Source: Bermanella sp036960565 (GTDB lineage Bacteria > Pseudomonadota > Gammaproteobacteria > Pseudomonadales > Oceanobacteraceae). Taken from it: 64,000 nt of DNA. Of the stretch, positions 36,436-45,624 are shown one piece after another (the first letter of the stretch is position 1; each line of letters starts with the position of its first letter). Position numbers and translations under genes: made by a program. The notes under the pieces were generated by a model that had not been told where the DNA came from, made no database searches, and was given only the letters and a program-made list of their open reading frames with translations. The stretch lies in contig JBALXQ010000016.1 in assembly GCA_036960565.1 (NCBI GenBank), forward strand, positions 40,236 through 104,235, written 5' to 3'.

Positions 36436-37545
36436 CTAGGCCTTAGCAGCGGCATCATCTTTAGCTTTTGGATCTGCTTTAGCTTTTGGGTCAGCTTTAG
36501 CTTTTGCATCAGTCGATTTGGCATCGGCTTTTTTATCTTCTTTTTCAGGCTTACCTGGTTTAGTAAGAAGCTGTGCACGAATTTGATCTTCAACTTCTTT
36601 AAATATTTCAGGGTTTTCCAGTAAAAACTTACAAGCATTAGCCTTACCTTGGCCAATTTTATCACCCTTGTATGCGTACCAAGCACCGGCCTTATCAACC
36701 AAGCCAAGTTTCACACCTAGATCAATTAACTCAGCTGATAAGTTAATACCTTCATTGTATACAATTTGGAATTCGGCTTGTTTGAATGGAGGCGCTACTT
36801 TGTTTTTAACCACTTTAACGCGTGTTTCGTTACCAATCACTTCATCGCCATTTTTAACGGCACCGGTACGGCGTATATCCAAACGTACTGAAGAGTAAAA
36901 CTTCAACGCGTTACCACCTGTAGTGGTTTCAGGGTTACCAAACATCACACCAATTTTCATACGAATTTGGTTAATGAATATTACTAAGCAATTGGCATTT
37001 TTTACATTAGCCGTAAGCTTACGTAATGCTTGAGACATTAAACGAGCTTGAAGACCAACGTGGTGATCACCCATATCGCCTTCAATTTCTGCTCTAGGCG
37101 TTAGCGCGGCAACCGAATCCACAACAATTATGTCTACTGCGCCAGAACGTACTAGGCTATCTACGATTTCTAAACCTTGCTCGCCAGTATCAGGTTGGCT
37201 TACCAGCAATTCATCAAGGTTTACACCTAGGCGCTCAGCGTATAGTGGGTCTAGGGCATGCTCGGCATCAACGATAGCAACATTCTTGCCTTGCTTTTGA
37301 GCTTGGGCCAAAACAGATAGGCACAAGGTGGTTTTACCTGAAGATTCTGGACCATAGATCTCAACAATACGTCCATAAGGTAAACCGCCAATGCCCAAGG
37401 CAACATCTAGGCCTAATGAACCGGTTGAAACCGCTGGAATAGCTTCAATGGGCTGATCGCCCATCTTCATGATGGCACCCTTACCAAATTGACGTTCAAT
37501 CTGGCTAAGCGCTGCATCTAGGGCTTTTTGACGATTCTGATCCAT
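36436..37545 (-). CDS. recA: Recombinase A
   Basis: 369 residues. Walker A GPESSGKTT (about 63-71), DAEHALDP, the ALTPRAEIEGDMGD loop 1 and GGNALKFYSSVRLDIRR give full RecA. The C-terminal 35 residues are a low-complexity Lys/Ala/Asp tail of repeated KADPKA-type units, unlike the mainly acidic E. coli tail. ATG 37545 is the conserved start; GTG 37554 is in frame. A LexA-like box lies upstream. Confidence 0.97.
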   Translation of the reverse strand: MDQNRQKALDAALSQIERQFGKGAIMKMGDQPIEAIPAVSTGSLGLDVALGIGGLPYGRIVEIYGPESSGKTTLCLSVLAQAQKQGKNVAIVDAEHALDPLYAERLGVNLDELLVSQPDTGEQGLEIVDSLVRSGAVDIIVVDSVAALTPRAEIEGDMGDHHVGLQARLMSQALRKLTANVKNANCLVIFINQIRMKIGVMFGNPETTTGGNALKFYSSVRLDIRRTGAVKNGDEVIGNETRVKVVKNKVAPPFKQAEFQIVYNEGINLSAELIDLGVKLGLVDKAGAWYAYKGDKIGQGKANACKFLLENPEIFKEVEDQIRAQLLTKPGKPEKEDKKADAKSTDAKAKADPKAKADPKAKDDAAAKA

Positions 37546-37595
37546 GTTTATCACCTGTTATATATGCTGTTTTACCCAAGGGTAATTTCAAATTA

Positions 37596-37611
37596 CTGTA
37601 AATATAACCAG
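37596..37611 (-). promoter_or_regulatory. LexA (SOS) box of recA
   Basis: On the minus strand CTGG-N8-ACAG, one base off the gammaproteobacterial CTGT-N8-ACAG consensus with an AT-rich core. It is centred about 58 bp before the recA start codon, where SOS operators of recA genes usually lie. Confidence 0.7.
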
Positions 37612-37770
37612 TATTAAAGCATATAGAATTTTTTTGGCAATGAGTTTTTTTCAGTCAGTGAATTGCGGTCAGATCCAGCCTTGTAAATTGCTGATTCCGA
37701 AACCCTTAAGCATACTACCTATGAGTCTCTTGAAATCTATTGCTCGTTACCACTACAGCTTACGCCACCT

Positions 37771-37800
37771 AAAAAAACCGGCCAGGGACTGCTACCGGTT
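37771..37800 (-). terminator. Terminator of the quinone-reductase-like gene
   Basis: AACCGG and CCGGTT arms close a stem, with CCAGGGACTG helping inside. On the minus strand it lies 18 bp after the stop of the gene at 37819 and ends in seven T. Confidence 0.8.
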
Positions 37801-37818
37801 AATCGAGGTCGGCTTGAA

Positions 37819-38847
37819 TTAGCCAATAGCAATCGCAATTTTTCCAAATGCCTTACCCGACTCTGCGTAGCTATGAGCGTCAGCAAGTTGAGCTAGCGGG
37901 AAGCTCTTGTCTACGTTGGGTTTAATTTTACCATCTTCAATTAGGTCTTTTACTGCAGTTAAAGCCTCTTTATTAGACTTAAACATGCCCCAACCATAGT
38001 TTACGCCCTGCTTTTTAAAGGCTTTTTTCTTGCTTAGAAATGCCGATATTGACTGGATAGCCCCGCGAAAAATTCCGCTTTCATCAATGTTGGCCAGTAC
38101 TGGAAAAATCAATGTTACATAATAGGATTCCCCATTTTTTTTCAGAACCCGCAAAGATTTTGGCTCAACATCCCCGCCCACGGTATCGAATACAACGTCA
38201 CAATTGTCTACTAATTTTGTGAAGTCTTGTTGGCAATAGTCGATCACCACATCGGCTCCCAATGCTCTCACCTTTTCAACCTTACTGGTGCTGCACGTAG
38301 TTATGACTTCAGCTCCCCAGGCTTTTAATAATTGAATGGCAAAAGATCCAATACCGCCAGAGCCGCCGTGTACCAGTACCCTTTTACCTCGACTACTATC
38401 TGGGCCAAGCTTAGCTTTGGTCACTAAGGAAGCCCAAGTGGTTAGTGCCACATAGGGAATGGTAGCGGCTTCTTCAAACGAAAGGTTTGAGGGTTTTGTC
38501 ACACAATACTTAGCCTTGATTGCCCTGTATTCACAGTAACTGCCCTGGCCTGTCACTTCTGGGGCCGTAAATACTTCGTCGCCAACTTTGAACTCAGTTA
38601 CTTTTGAGCCGACTGCCTCTATCACTCCGCAAACATCGTTACCTAGGATGACAGGAAATTCAAAACCTCTCTTTTTAGTAAAAATTTTCCGACCATAGCC
38701 ATTTCGCATTCTGCATTCGATAGGATTTACACTAGAGGCTTTAATGGCTACCAGTACTTCATCAGGCTTAATAGTTGGTTTGTCTACCTGACTGTCTTTA
38801 AATACAGATTGCGCATTACCATAGCTGTTGATTAATACTGCTTGCAT
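37819..38847 (-). CDS. Medium-chain dehydrogenase/reductase, quinone-oxidoreductase-like
   Basis: A 342-residue zinc-independent MDR enzyme. The GroES-like N-terminal domain (FPVILGNDVCGVIEAVG) lacks the zinc-ligand pattern of alcohol dehydrogenases. The Rossmann motif VHGGSGGIGSFAIQLLKAWGAEV (about 152-174, split here for brevity) should bind NADPH. Closest in outline to NADPH:quinone reductase or RTN4IP1-like proteins. Substrate unknown. Single gene with its own terminator. Confidence 0.85.
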   Translation of the reverse strand: MQAVLINSYGNAQSVFKDSQVDKPTIKPDEVLVAIKASSVNPIECRMRNGYGRKIFTKKRGFEFPVILGNDVCGVIEAVGSKVTEFKVGDEVFTAPEVTGQGSYCEYRAIKAKYCVTKPSNLSFEEAATIPYVALTTWASLVTKAKLGPDSSRGKRVLVHGGSGGIGSFAIQLLKAWGAEVITTCSTSKVEKVRALGADVVIDYCQQDFTKLVDNCDVVFDTVGGDVEPKSLRVLKKNGESYYVTLIFPVLANIDESGIFRGAIQSISAFLSKKKAFKKQGVNYGWGMFKSNKEALTAVKDLIEDGKIKPNVDKSFPLAQLADAHSYAESGKAFGKIAIAIG

Positions 38848-39295
38848 TGAGGATCTCCTAGAGTGCGGTATAGAGTTTTATTGTCACTATACTTGTTGCA
38901 TATCCCCCAATAAACAGCCCGAATCTCAATATACTATTCTTAAATCACGAACAATCCACACATAAGAAAAAGCAGCCAAACCTTCCATATTTGGGTTAAT
39001 GGGAAGCGCCATCTGCATTCTTAAATACACGACTCAGAAACAGCCCTACGGCGTGAATAGGTTTGAGAGCAACTTCGATTAAACGGTCGCTGTAACCCAG
39101 TTTGGCTGCAAACCTAACATTAGCGCACAACAAAACCCGGCTTATTCAACCGACTGAAAAGCAATATATTGAAGCTAGGGTAAACACGGGGTTGTTAATC
39201 AGAAAAACAGGAGAGAAGAGAACAAAAGAAGTGAAGGGGTCACAAGCCCCAACCATAGCAGTTGGGGCAGGGTTAGCTCAGCTTAAAGCCAGGGC
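38848..39295. other. Intergenic region without a supported gene
   Basis: 448 bp. One 65-codon open frame on the plus strand (39102-39299) ends at the DUF3010 stop and lacks a ribosome binding site and recognisable similarity, so it is not called. No repeat or RNA was recognised. Confidence 0.5.
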
Positions 39296-39736
39296 TTAGT
39301 TTTCACCTAAATATATATTTTGGTTCTGGAAGGCATATGCAGCCTTAAACGCCGGCATTTGGAACTTTTTCAAGCCCAGTTCTTCAGTGTCAGCCTGAAT
39401 AGGATTACGCTTAATTTGCTCTTTCATGGTGGCACTGGAAATGGTTGATACCTGCATATTAAGCAGCTGTATGGCCGCTTCCAGCTTAAAGCTAGTGGCA
39501 CTGCCGGCCAGCTTGCCCTTTTGATCACGCTCTATGATCACCACTTCATTCACCTTGTAGTCTTCCATAAGCTTTTCAAACTCATCTTGAAAAGTACGAA
39601 TGGTATCGGTAGGCATGGAAGAAGTGATCGCAAACATACGCTGACGGCAATCGACTACGTTAAACGCCCCTTTATCATGGGTTAATAAACAGATGATGGC
39701 TTCGCCACCTTTTAACTCAACGCCACAAACTCGCAT
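39296..39736 (-). CDS. DUF3010 family protein
   Basis: A 146-residue cytosolic protein matching DUF3010 from its start (MRVCGVELKGGEAIICLL) through VIIERDQKGKLAGSATSFKLEAA. The alternating beta pattern with acidic positions resembles an RNase H-like fold, but activity is unproven. ATG 39736 is chosen over TTG 39742, since AAGGG precedes and family members begin MRVCGVE. Confidence 0.85.
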   Translation of the reverse strand: MRVCGVELKGGEAIICLLTHDKGAFNVVDCRQRMFAITSSMPTDTIRTFQDEFEKLMEDYKVNEVVIIERDQKGKLAGSATSFKLEAAIQLLNMQVSTISSATMKEQIKRNPIQADTEELGLKKFQMPAFKAAYAFQNQNIYLGEN

Positions 39737-39942
39737 GTGCAAACCCTTAATTTAATTCTGGCGCAATTATAGCTGGTAATGCATAAAATGAGGACACTAA
39801 GGGCTGCATTTATTTACACTAGGCTTCACCCCCCATAATGCAATAAAGGCCTTCATTTAGTGAAATTCATTGCTTCCTAGCCTGTAAATCACCCACAAAG
39901 TCGGTTATTGGCTATCGAGCCGCCTCTAAACTTTTAAGCCCG

Positions 39943-40464
39943 CTAGGCTTTTTGGGCAAATAAACAATAATCACGAATATCCTGCCAAGTTTGATTATCT
40001 TTTATTAGGCTAGACCGAAAGCCAGAGGCCGCAAACACACTGTCATTCTTCGATAACAGCTGTGCTTGCTGGCTATAATACTCATCTCGATTTTCGAGCC
40101 ATTCAAGGGTTTTTAAAACACAAGGCGATTGTGCTTGGGCCAATTTCATTTCGGCTTGATAAGCATGAATAACAGCCTGTATAGAGTGATTTTTACTGCG
40201 AAAACGCGTCACAAAACTGTCAATGATATCTAGCGCTTCACCGCCTAACTGCACTTCATCATTTTGTATAATGACGTCACTTATTCTGCTTGAGAGCGCC
40301 TCTACCGTATTGGCTGTATTTATACTCTCTTGAAAAATTCGTGACCATAAAGCGCTATTAGAGGATGTCTCTTTTACAAGCTTTAAAAATATCAGCATAG
40401 ATTCTTGGGCCAATGAATTATTCATATGCCAGACTAACCAAGCTAAGCAGCCCTGTACACCCAT
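39943..40464 (-). CDS. Hypothetical helical protein
   Basis: Up to 173 residues, all-helical by appearance; no family recognised. Two possible ATG starts (40464 and 40425), neither with a good ribosome binding site; the shorter gives a clean soluble protein and the longer adds a hydrophobic Trp-rich end. Flanked by unrelated genes on both sides. Confidence 0.5.
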   Translation of the reverse strand: MGVQGCLAWLVWHMNNSLAQESMLIFLKLVKETSSNSALWSRIFQESINTANTVEALSSRISDVIIQNDEVQLGGEALDIIDSFVTRFRSKNHSIQAVIHAYQAEMKLAQAQSPCVLKTLEWLENRDEYYSQQAQLLSKNDSVFAASGFRSSLIKDNQTWQDIRDYCLFAQKA

Positions 40465-40738
40465 AAAGCATCACAGATTATTAGGTTGCTACAGTGGCAT
40501 TGGTTGGTGCGCCAGATCTTCAACGACTGCCAGCATAAAATCATCCAATTTGGGAGCTGAGGAGCTGAGGGAATAAATAAAACAAGAACGTGAAGCCGAG
40601 ACATTAATCAAACTAGAAAGACCTTACAAAAGCCTAACCCCTAGTATCCCACCCTGCCAAAGGAAAATATTGAATCCACGCAAAAAGTCCATTACCATCG
40701 CGCCAAATTTTATATGTTTATTTAAGGACGAGTTAAAC

Positions 40739-41284
40739 ATGAATGTAAAACTTATAACGCCTATCTTATTAGGTCTGCTTTCTATCCCCGCCTCTGCCAA
40801 TTTTGAAGACAAAAAATCGAGTGTATCTTTAGGCATTTCTTCAATGGCCCTTGTCCAGCAAGTTAAATTTAGTAACGGTGATAAAACCAATACCTTCGCG
40901 GGTTTACAATTAACTGCCGCTGGTAACCTAACCAACCATTTTCAAATGCAATCTAGTTTATACCGATTACAATATACCCAGGATTCAAACTCTAAAATTT
41001 CAGGCGGCAGTTTTAAAGCCAACTTTGGCAGTGGTTTTTTAAGCCAAGGTTTTAAATCTTATGTAAGCGTGGGCATTTTCAGCGAATCATATGAAGAAGA
41101 CACCATTTCTGAACGTGTTAGCGGTTTCGAACTAGGTGCTGCTTTAGGTTATACCTTTAATACTGTTTCTCTAGATTATGGTTTCACCGTTCGAGATTCA
41201 TCCGATTATCAGCGTGAAGGGCTTTATGGTAATGCTGAAGTAATTGCAGCTACTGGTTTCGTAAACATTTCTAGCAAATTTTAA
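40739..41284 (+). CDS. Secreted outer-membrane beta-barrel-like protein
   Basis: 181 residues: signal peptide (about 1-20, cleavage after SIPASA), then alternating beta strands with Gly/aromatic turns (NFGSGFLSQGF, GAALGYTFNTVSLDYGF) ending in a terminal Phe, typical of small outer-membrane barrels such as the OmpW/OmpX class. Function not readable. ATG 40739 is chosen because AAGGACG precedes it; the upstream frame extension is not signal-like. Confidence 0.7.
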   Translation: MNVKLITPILLGLLSIPASANFEDKKSSVSLGISSMALVQQVKFSNGDKTNTFAGLQLTAAGNLTNHFQMQSSLYRLQYTQDSNSKISGGSFKANFGSGFLSQGFKSYVSVGIFSESYEEDTISERVSGFELGAALGYTFNTVSLDYGFTVRDSSDYQREGLYGNAEVIAATGFVNISSKF

Positions 41285-41290
41285 TACTTT

Positions 41291-41311
41291 AGAGGTGCCT
41301 TGCACCTCTTT
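41291..41311 (+). terminator. Terminator after the barrel-like gene
   Basis: AGAGGTGC (41291-41298) and GCACCTCT (41302-41309) form a tight hairpin with a 3-nt loop followed by TTTGT, 7 bp after the stop at 41284. May also act for the convergent lipoprotein gene. Confidence 0.7.
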
Positions 41312-41333
41312 GTAAAAATCACTAACAAAAAAG

Positions 41334-41738
41334 TTAGTCATCATCTTCATAAATAACCCAATAACGAACACGGGTACTGGTGTTATTAATGGTGGTCATA
41401 TCTCGGTCGTCTACTTCGTACTCGACAGAGACTTCCATCTCTTCGCGGCAAGCCTCATTTCTGTCATCATCATCGGCTTCACAGGCAGATATCACATAAG
41501 TGCCCTCTTCTTCATCTCCTATGAAGTCTATATCGCAAGTACACTTAACCGAATCACCTAAAATGCTTTTTCTCAGCACGGCAGTATTGTCGGTTTCATA
41601 ACCTCTTAGGTCTAACAGCTCACTGCTATTTTCATCTTCCCATAGGTTAAAAACAGAATCTTTTTCGCCTTCGCCACCACAACCGTTTAACAACATTACC
41701 GCTATGACAACCAACGCCCATCTATAAAATTTAACCAT
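41334..41738 (-). CDS. Putative lipoprotein, very acidic
   Basis: 134 residues. Signal peptide with lipobox LNGC (Cys at about 20), then a strongly acidic domain with a CTCDIDF and several further Cys (CEADDDDRNEACREE), suggesting disulfides and perhaps Ca2+ binding. No known family. Convergent with the barrel-like gene. Confidence 0.6.
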   Translation of the reverse strand: MVKFYRWALVVIAVMLLNGCGGEGEKDSVFNLWEDENSSELLDLRGYETDNTAVLRKSILGDSVKCTCDIDFIGDEEEGTYVISACEADDDDRNEACREEMEVSVEYEVDDRDMTTINNTSTRVRYWVIYEDDD

Positions 41739-42171
41739 TTATTTCTCATTAACTATTGGGTGCATTTAAAAATCAATTAAGCATCGGATAAGTATAAGGG
41801 AATGTGGGTTAACAAAAGGTTAAGGTTAAGTGGCAGGTATTTGGCTAAAAAATACATCAATAAAAACATTTACTTAATAAGGCAGTGAATTCATTTCACT
41901 AACAATTCTTAATTACCTAAAACGATCAGTAAAACAGCATCATTCTAAATATTTATATTTTTATAAGTGTGCAAGTTAAAAATACTTGCCAATAAATAAA
42001 AGTATAAAACATCAGTACCTTATAATTGGTTTTAAAATTCTAACAACCTAAGTACTAGAAAAATTAGTGCTTTTTAAGTATATAAAATCCCCTGTAGGCA
42101 TCGTGAAGTTTTATTCCAAAACGGCCCATAAAACTTGGCCCGTTTGTCACTTCCTTTGCATGTTCTAAAGC
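41739..42171. other. AT-rich intergenic region
   Basis: About 430 bp of AT-rich sequence with no supported gene. A hairpin-like AAACGG...CCGTTT pair lies at about 42117-42146. Long upstream regions of this sort usually hold promoters, but no clear -35/-10 pair could be assigned. Confidence 0.45.
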
Positions 42172-42195
42172 CGATTTCACAATATCGTGAAATCG
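42172..42195. promoter_or_regulatory. Perfect 9-bp palindrome before the protease-like gene
   Basis: CGATTTCAC and GTGAAATCG flank six bases (AATATC), ending 24 bp before the start codon at 42220. It could be a dimeric repressor operator or an mRNA leader hairpin just upstream of the AAGGAC ribosome binding site. Confidence 0.55.
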
Positions 42196-42219
42196 TTTTA
42201 AAAATACTAAGGACATGTA

Positions 42220-43896
42220 ATGAAATTCCCCAATTGGATTATTGGCAGCATGACGGCAAGTTTGCTTTTAGCCACGCCTATTATTACTCATGCAGAAGAT
42301 GCGGTAGTTGGCCCAGTAGGATTTTTAGTCTCGCTTCAGGACGACAGCGGTAATCATATTTGCAATGGCACCTACATTGGTAACTCGCAAATTTTAACCG
42401 ATGCTTATTGCAAACAATCAGCCGTTATCAGTTTTCCACCCATCATTACACCGATAGATCCACCCGTTATCATCTCCCCCACTCCAGGCACATTGGCCTT
42501 GGTTCAGGATTCAGAGGTTATGTCACAACTAACTAATGCAATGCCGGCAATGCAAGATTCCCCCATGTCATCTGCGATGATTCAAGCTACTCCAGACACA
42601 GACGTCATTACCAGCGCGTCGTTAAACGGGGAAGCCACTCACGCTGTATTTTTATTACCTAATGGTGACTCCGCGCCGATTCCTTTAGAGCGCGATTTCT
42701 TTTACACCAAGAAAGATATGTTTCCCGTGACCGGAAGTGAAATGATTTTAACCGCCACATCCGTGCCCGAGGGTGTGGTGGCCATTACAATGGCAACCGA
42801 AGTACAAACAACCGAGCTATTAGAAGATAGCAATACTCAATTTACCCTAGTGGGTAAATACATAACCGGAAATGAAAAAGTCACTCAACAAGAACATGTT
42901 ATATCAGACCAGTGTTATAACTTGAGCACTAAAAAATACCAACAAAGCTTATGCTTTACACCTGATAGCGGCAGTTATTGTATAAGTGATAGCGTTGCGC
43001 TTGGCGCCCCTTTAATTGCAAACATAAATGGTCACCAGCCTTTATTAATAGGGGTTAAACCCATTAATGGTTGTGGCTTTTTCCAAAATCAGGGAAGTAG
43101 TTTTTCTGCCAGTGCACGCTTGGTCTCGTGGGTTAATTTGCAGGGTTTAAAACAACAAGGGTTAAACGTAGTAAGTGCTTTTGAATTTGGTGAATTTAAA
43201 AAGCGCAGCCATCATGAGCTAACCATTACCTTTAAAAACGAATCCGATACACAAAAATTTGACCTTAATGATTTTCATATGAATGAGTGGCAAGCCATGA
43301 GCGTCACTAATAATAATTGTGAAACCTTGTTACCGTTGGAGTCATGCTCAGTTTCAGTTCACACCTCTGTGCCCGAATCTATTAACTACATGGAAGTATT
43401 AAACTTTAATGCCTTAGGAACCAATGCAGGTATATTTGTATCCTTAAACGGCTATCAAGATAGAAAATTTAAAAGCGACCAAAAATCTACTTGGCGTGTA
43501 AGCGGTTGGAAAAATGTTAGAGAGTCGGGTTTTAGTCACCCTAGACTAAATAGCCACCTCATTACCCAGGATGCGTTTAGCAGCAGACCCACCATTACCC
43601 GTAATGAATATGTAGATGGCCCCACTAAGGTTAACGTGACTTATAGAACTTCAGGAAGCGACTTCCTTGCCTTCATGGTATTGAAACAACGTAAAAGCCT
43701 AAAGGATAATAGTCAGTTGTTATCACTTGGTGGCTTTATGCCCGGCACCAATGGTGAATGGCGAACAGGCGTTTTAGACATTACAGAGCCTGGAAGATAT
43801 AGCCTAACACTTCAACGAGCAGTGCTTTCCGTTGTAGGGCTACCCTTAGAAGATTTAGAAGTACGCGATGTGTGCATTGGCGAATGTGAAAATTAA
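42220..43896 (+). CDS. Secreted trypsin-like protein with degenerate catalytic site
   Basis: 558 residues: signal peptide (about 1-25), then a region that resembles the trypsin (S1) fold. CNGTYIGNSQILTDAYC occupies the place of the LTAAHC motif, with Tyr instead of the catalytic His. CISDSVALGAPL occupies the GDSGGPL position. Thus a probable pseudo-protease. The remaining C-terminal part (from about 330) has Cys-containing beta-rich segments ending near CIGEC; it looks like an extracellular Ig- or PKD-like adhesion module. Acidic, likely periplasmic or secreted. Similarity to S1 is by motif position only. Confidence 0.6.
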   Translation: MKFPNWIIGSMTASLLLATPIITHAEDAVVGPVGFLVSLQDDSGNHICNGTYIGNSQILTDAYCKQSAVISFPPIITPIDPPVIISPTPGTLALVQDSEVMSQLTNAMPAMQDSPMSSAMIQATPDTDVITSASLNGEATHAVFLLPNGDSAPIPLERDFFYTKKDMFPVTGSEMILTATSVPEGVVAITMATEVQTTELLEDSNTQFTLVGKYITGNEKVTQQEHVISDQCYNLSTKKYQQSLCFTPDSGSYCISDSVALGAPLIANINGHQPLLIGVKPINGCGFFQNQGSSFSASARLVSWVNLQGLKQQGLNVVSAFEFGEFKKRSHHELTITFKNESDTQKFDLNDFHMNEWQAMSVTNNNCETLLPLESCSVSVHTSVPESINYMEVLNFNALGTNAGIFVSLNGYQDRKFKSDQKSTWRVSGWKNVRESGFSHPRLNSHLITQDAFSSRPTITRNEYVDGPTKVNVTYRTSGSDFLAFMVLKQRKSLKDNSQLLSLGGFMPGTNGEWRTGVLDITEPGRYSLTLQRAVLSVVGLPLEDLEVRDVCIGECEN

Positions 43897-43933
43897 CTTA
43901 AACGTTCCTAACAATTAAACCAACCACATTAGC

Positions 43934-43962
43934 GGCGGCATTTTTAAATGCTGCCCTTTTCC
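43934..43962 (+). terminator. Terminator after the protease-like gene
   Basis: GGCGGCAT (43934-43941) pairs with ATGCTGCC (43948-43955), with one G-U, followed by CTTTTCC, 37 bp after the stop at 43896. Confidence 0.7.
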
Positions 43963-44072
43963 TTATAATTAAAGAACTATTAAAAGCCCCCTTCAATAAA
44001 GCGGCCTCTATTACCCGCATCATTATCCGCTTTATAAAACCGGCAAGATAAGGCCCTTGTATTTAGCAATAT

Positions 44073-45404
44073 TTAAATGGTCATATAAAAATACAAAGCC
44101 AATAACAAACTAAAAATTAAGTTAAGCACTAGCCCTACTTTCATCATGGTCGTTTGGGGAATATAACCGCTGCCAAAAACAATCGCGTTAGGAGGCGTAG
44201 CCACTGGCAACATAAACGCACAAGATGCGGCCAGTGCAATGGCGCTTACGATAATGGTTTGGTCAAACCCCATTACCTGCGACAAGCCCATAAAAGTGGG
44301 AATCATTAATGCCGATAAAGCCGTGTTGCTTGAAATTTCAGTCATAAAAATAACAAATATTAATACCAGCCACAGCAGCCCAAACAATCCTATGCCTTGA
44401 GTTAATTGCGCAAGCTGTTCGGCCAAATATAAATTGGCTTGGCTATGGCTTAAAATAGCGCTTAACGTTAGGCCACCACCAAATAATATCAGCACACCCC
44501 ACTGGGTATTTTTTTCAAACACCGGCCAGCTTAATCCCTTGCTTGCATGCAGCAATACAATCGCCAGCACCGCCACCCAACTATCAAACCCTTTTAACGT
44601 GCCTATATAACCTTGCACCACAGATCCAAATATCCACAAACCTGCGGTTAATATAAATATCATCACCACCGCTATTTTTTGTGCATTCCAACTAAATGCC
44701 AACGACTCTTTTGGTGCCTTAAACAGGGCCAAATTAGGCTTAAGCAAAACAAATAATAAACCCCACATTACTGGCAGTAATAATACTGAAATAGGCAGAG
44801 CCAGCGCCAGCCAGGCTTTAAAATCCAAGCCCAATGCAGTGGCGGCAATGGCATTAGGAGGGCTGCCCACTAGCGTGGCCATTCCGCCAATACTGGCCGA
44901 GTAAGCCACTCCTAATAAAATAAATACAAAAGTATTTTTATTACCCTCGTAGTTAAAGTTAACCAGTAGTCCCAAGGCTATGGGCAGCATCATGGCGGTG
45001 GTGGCGGTATTACTTATCCACATAGATAAAAATGCACTCACACTAAATAAAATAAGCACCATGAACAAACCATTATTCTTGGCTCGCTGCATAATTAAGT
45101 TTGCTAGGTACTTATCTAAACCGTGCTCGTGTAAGGCCGCGGCTAAAGCAAAACCGCCTAAGAATAAAAATATAATAGGGTGGGCAAAACTGAGTAACGC
45201 TTGCTTAAAGTCCATTAACCCCAGTACGGCGGCCAGTAGCGGTATTAACAAAGCCGTAACAGGCAAGGGTAATAACTCGGCCATCCAAAAATTTGCCGTT
45301 AAGCCCAGTATAATTAAACCCAACTGCGTAGGCAGGGGTATTTGCAAAGACAATACAAACGTAATGAGCGCCACTTGCAGCAATATCGATACTAAATATT
45401 TCAT
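44073..45404 (-). CDS. SLC13/DASS-family anion transporter
   Basis: A 443-residue inner-membrane protein with about 11-12 hydrophobic segments. The signature PVATPPNAIVFGSGYI near residues 400-415 and the earlier GSPPNAIAATALGLDF mark the divalent anion:Na+ symporter family, which takes up dicarboxylates such as succinate or malate, or sulfate. The exact substrate is not readable. It may feed the oxaloacetate/Na+ economy seen with oadGAB. Confidence 0.88.
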   Translation of the reverse strand: MKYLVSILLQVALITFVLSLQIPLPTQLGLIILGLTANFWMAELLPLPVTALLIPLLAAVLGLMDFKQALLSFAHPIIFLFLGGFALAAALHEHGLDKYLANLIMQRAKNNGLFMVLILFSVSAFLSMWISNTATTAMMLPIALGLLVNFNYEGNKNTFVFILLGVAYSASIGGMATLVGSPPNAIAATALGLDFKAWLALALPISVLLLPVMWGLLFVLLKPNLALFKAPKESLAFSWNAQKIAVVMIFILTAGLWIFGSVVQGYIGTLKGFDSWVAVLAIVLLHASKGLSWPVFEKNTQWGVLILFGGGLTLSAILSHSQANLYLAEQLAQLTQGIGLFGLLWLVLIFVIFMTEISSNTALSALMIPTFMGLSQVMGFDQTIIVSAIALAASCAFMLPVATPPNAIVFGSGYIPQTTMMKVGLVLNLIFSLLLALYFYMTI

Positions 45405-45624
45405 TATTTCTTATTCACTATATAGCCATACAAACAACACCTATAAGTGTAGCGCAGACTAAACAGCAGCCAAAGGGGCTGCAGGCTGACAGCCAATTAA
45501 CCAAAACACCTATTCATTGGCAGGCTTAATTTAAAAACTACATATTTCCCCCACATTTATTGGCTAGACTTATTCATTACATATCCGATAGTGAAAACAA
45601 TTAGCAATTTAGGGGTGGAATCAC

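Noticed and set aside
39102..39299. 65-codon open frame before DUF3010
   Set aside because: No ribosome binding site, no recognisable motifs, and it ends opposite the DUF3010 stop.
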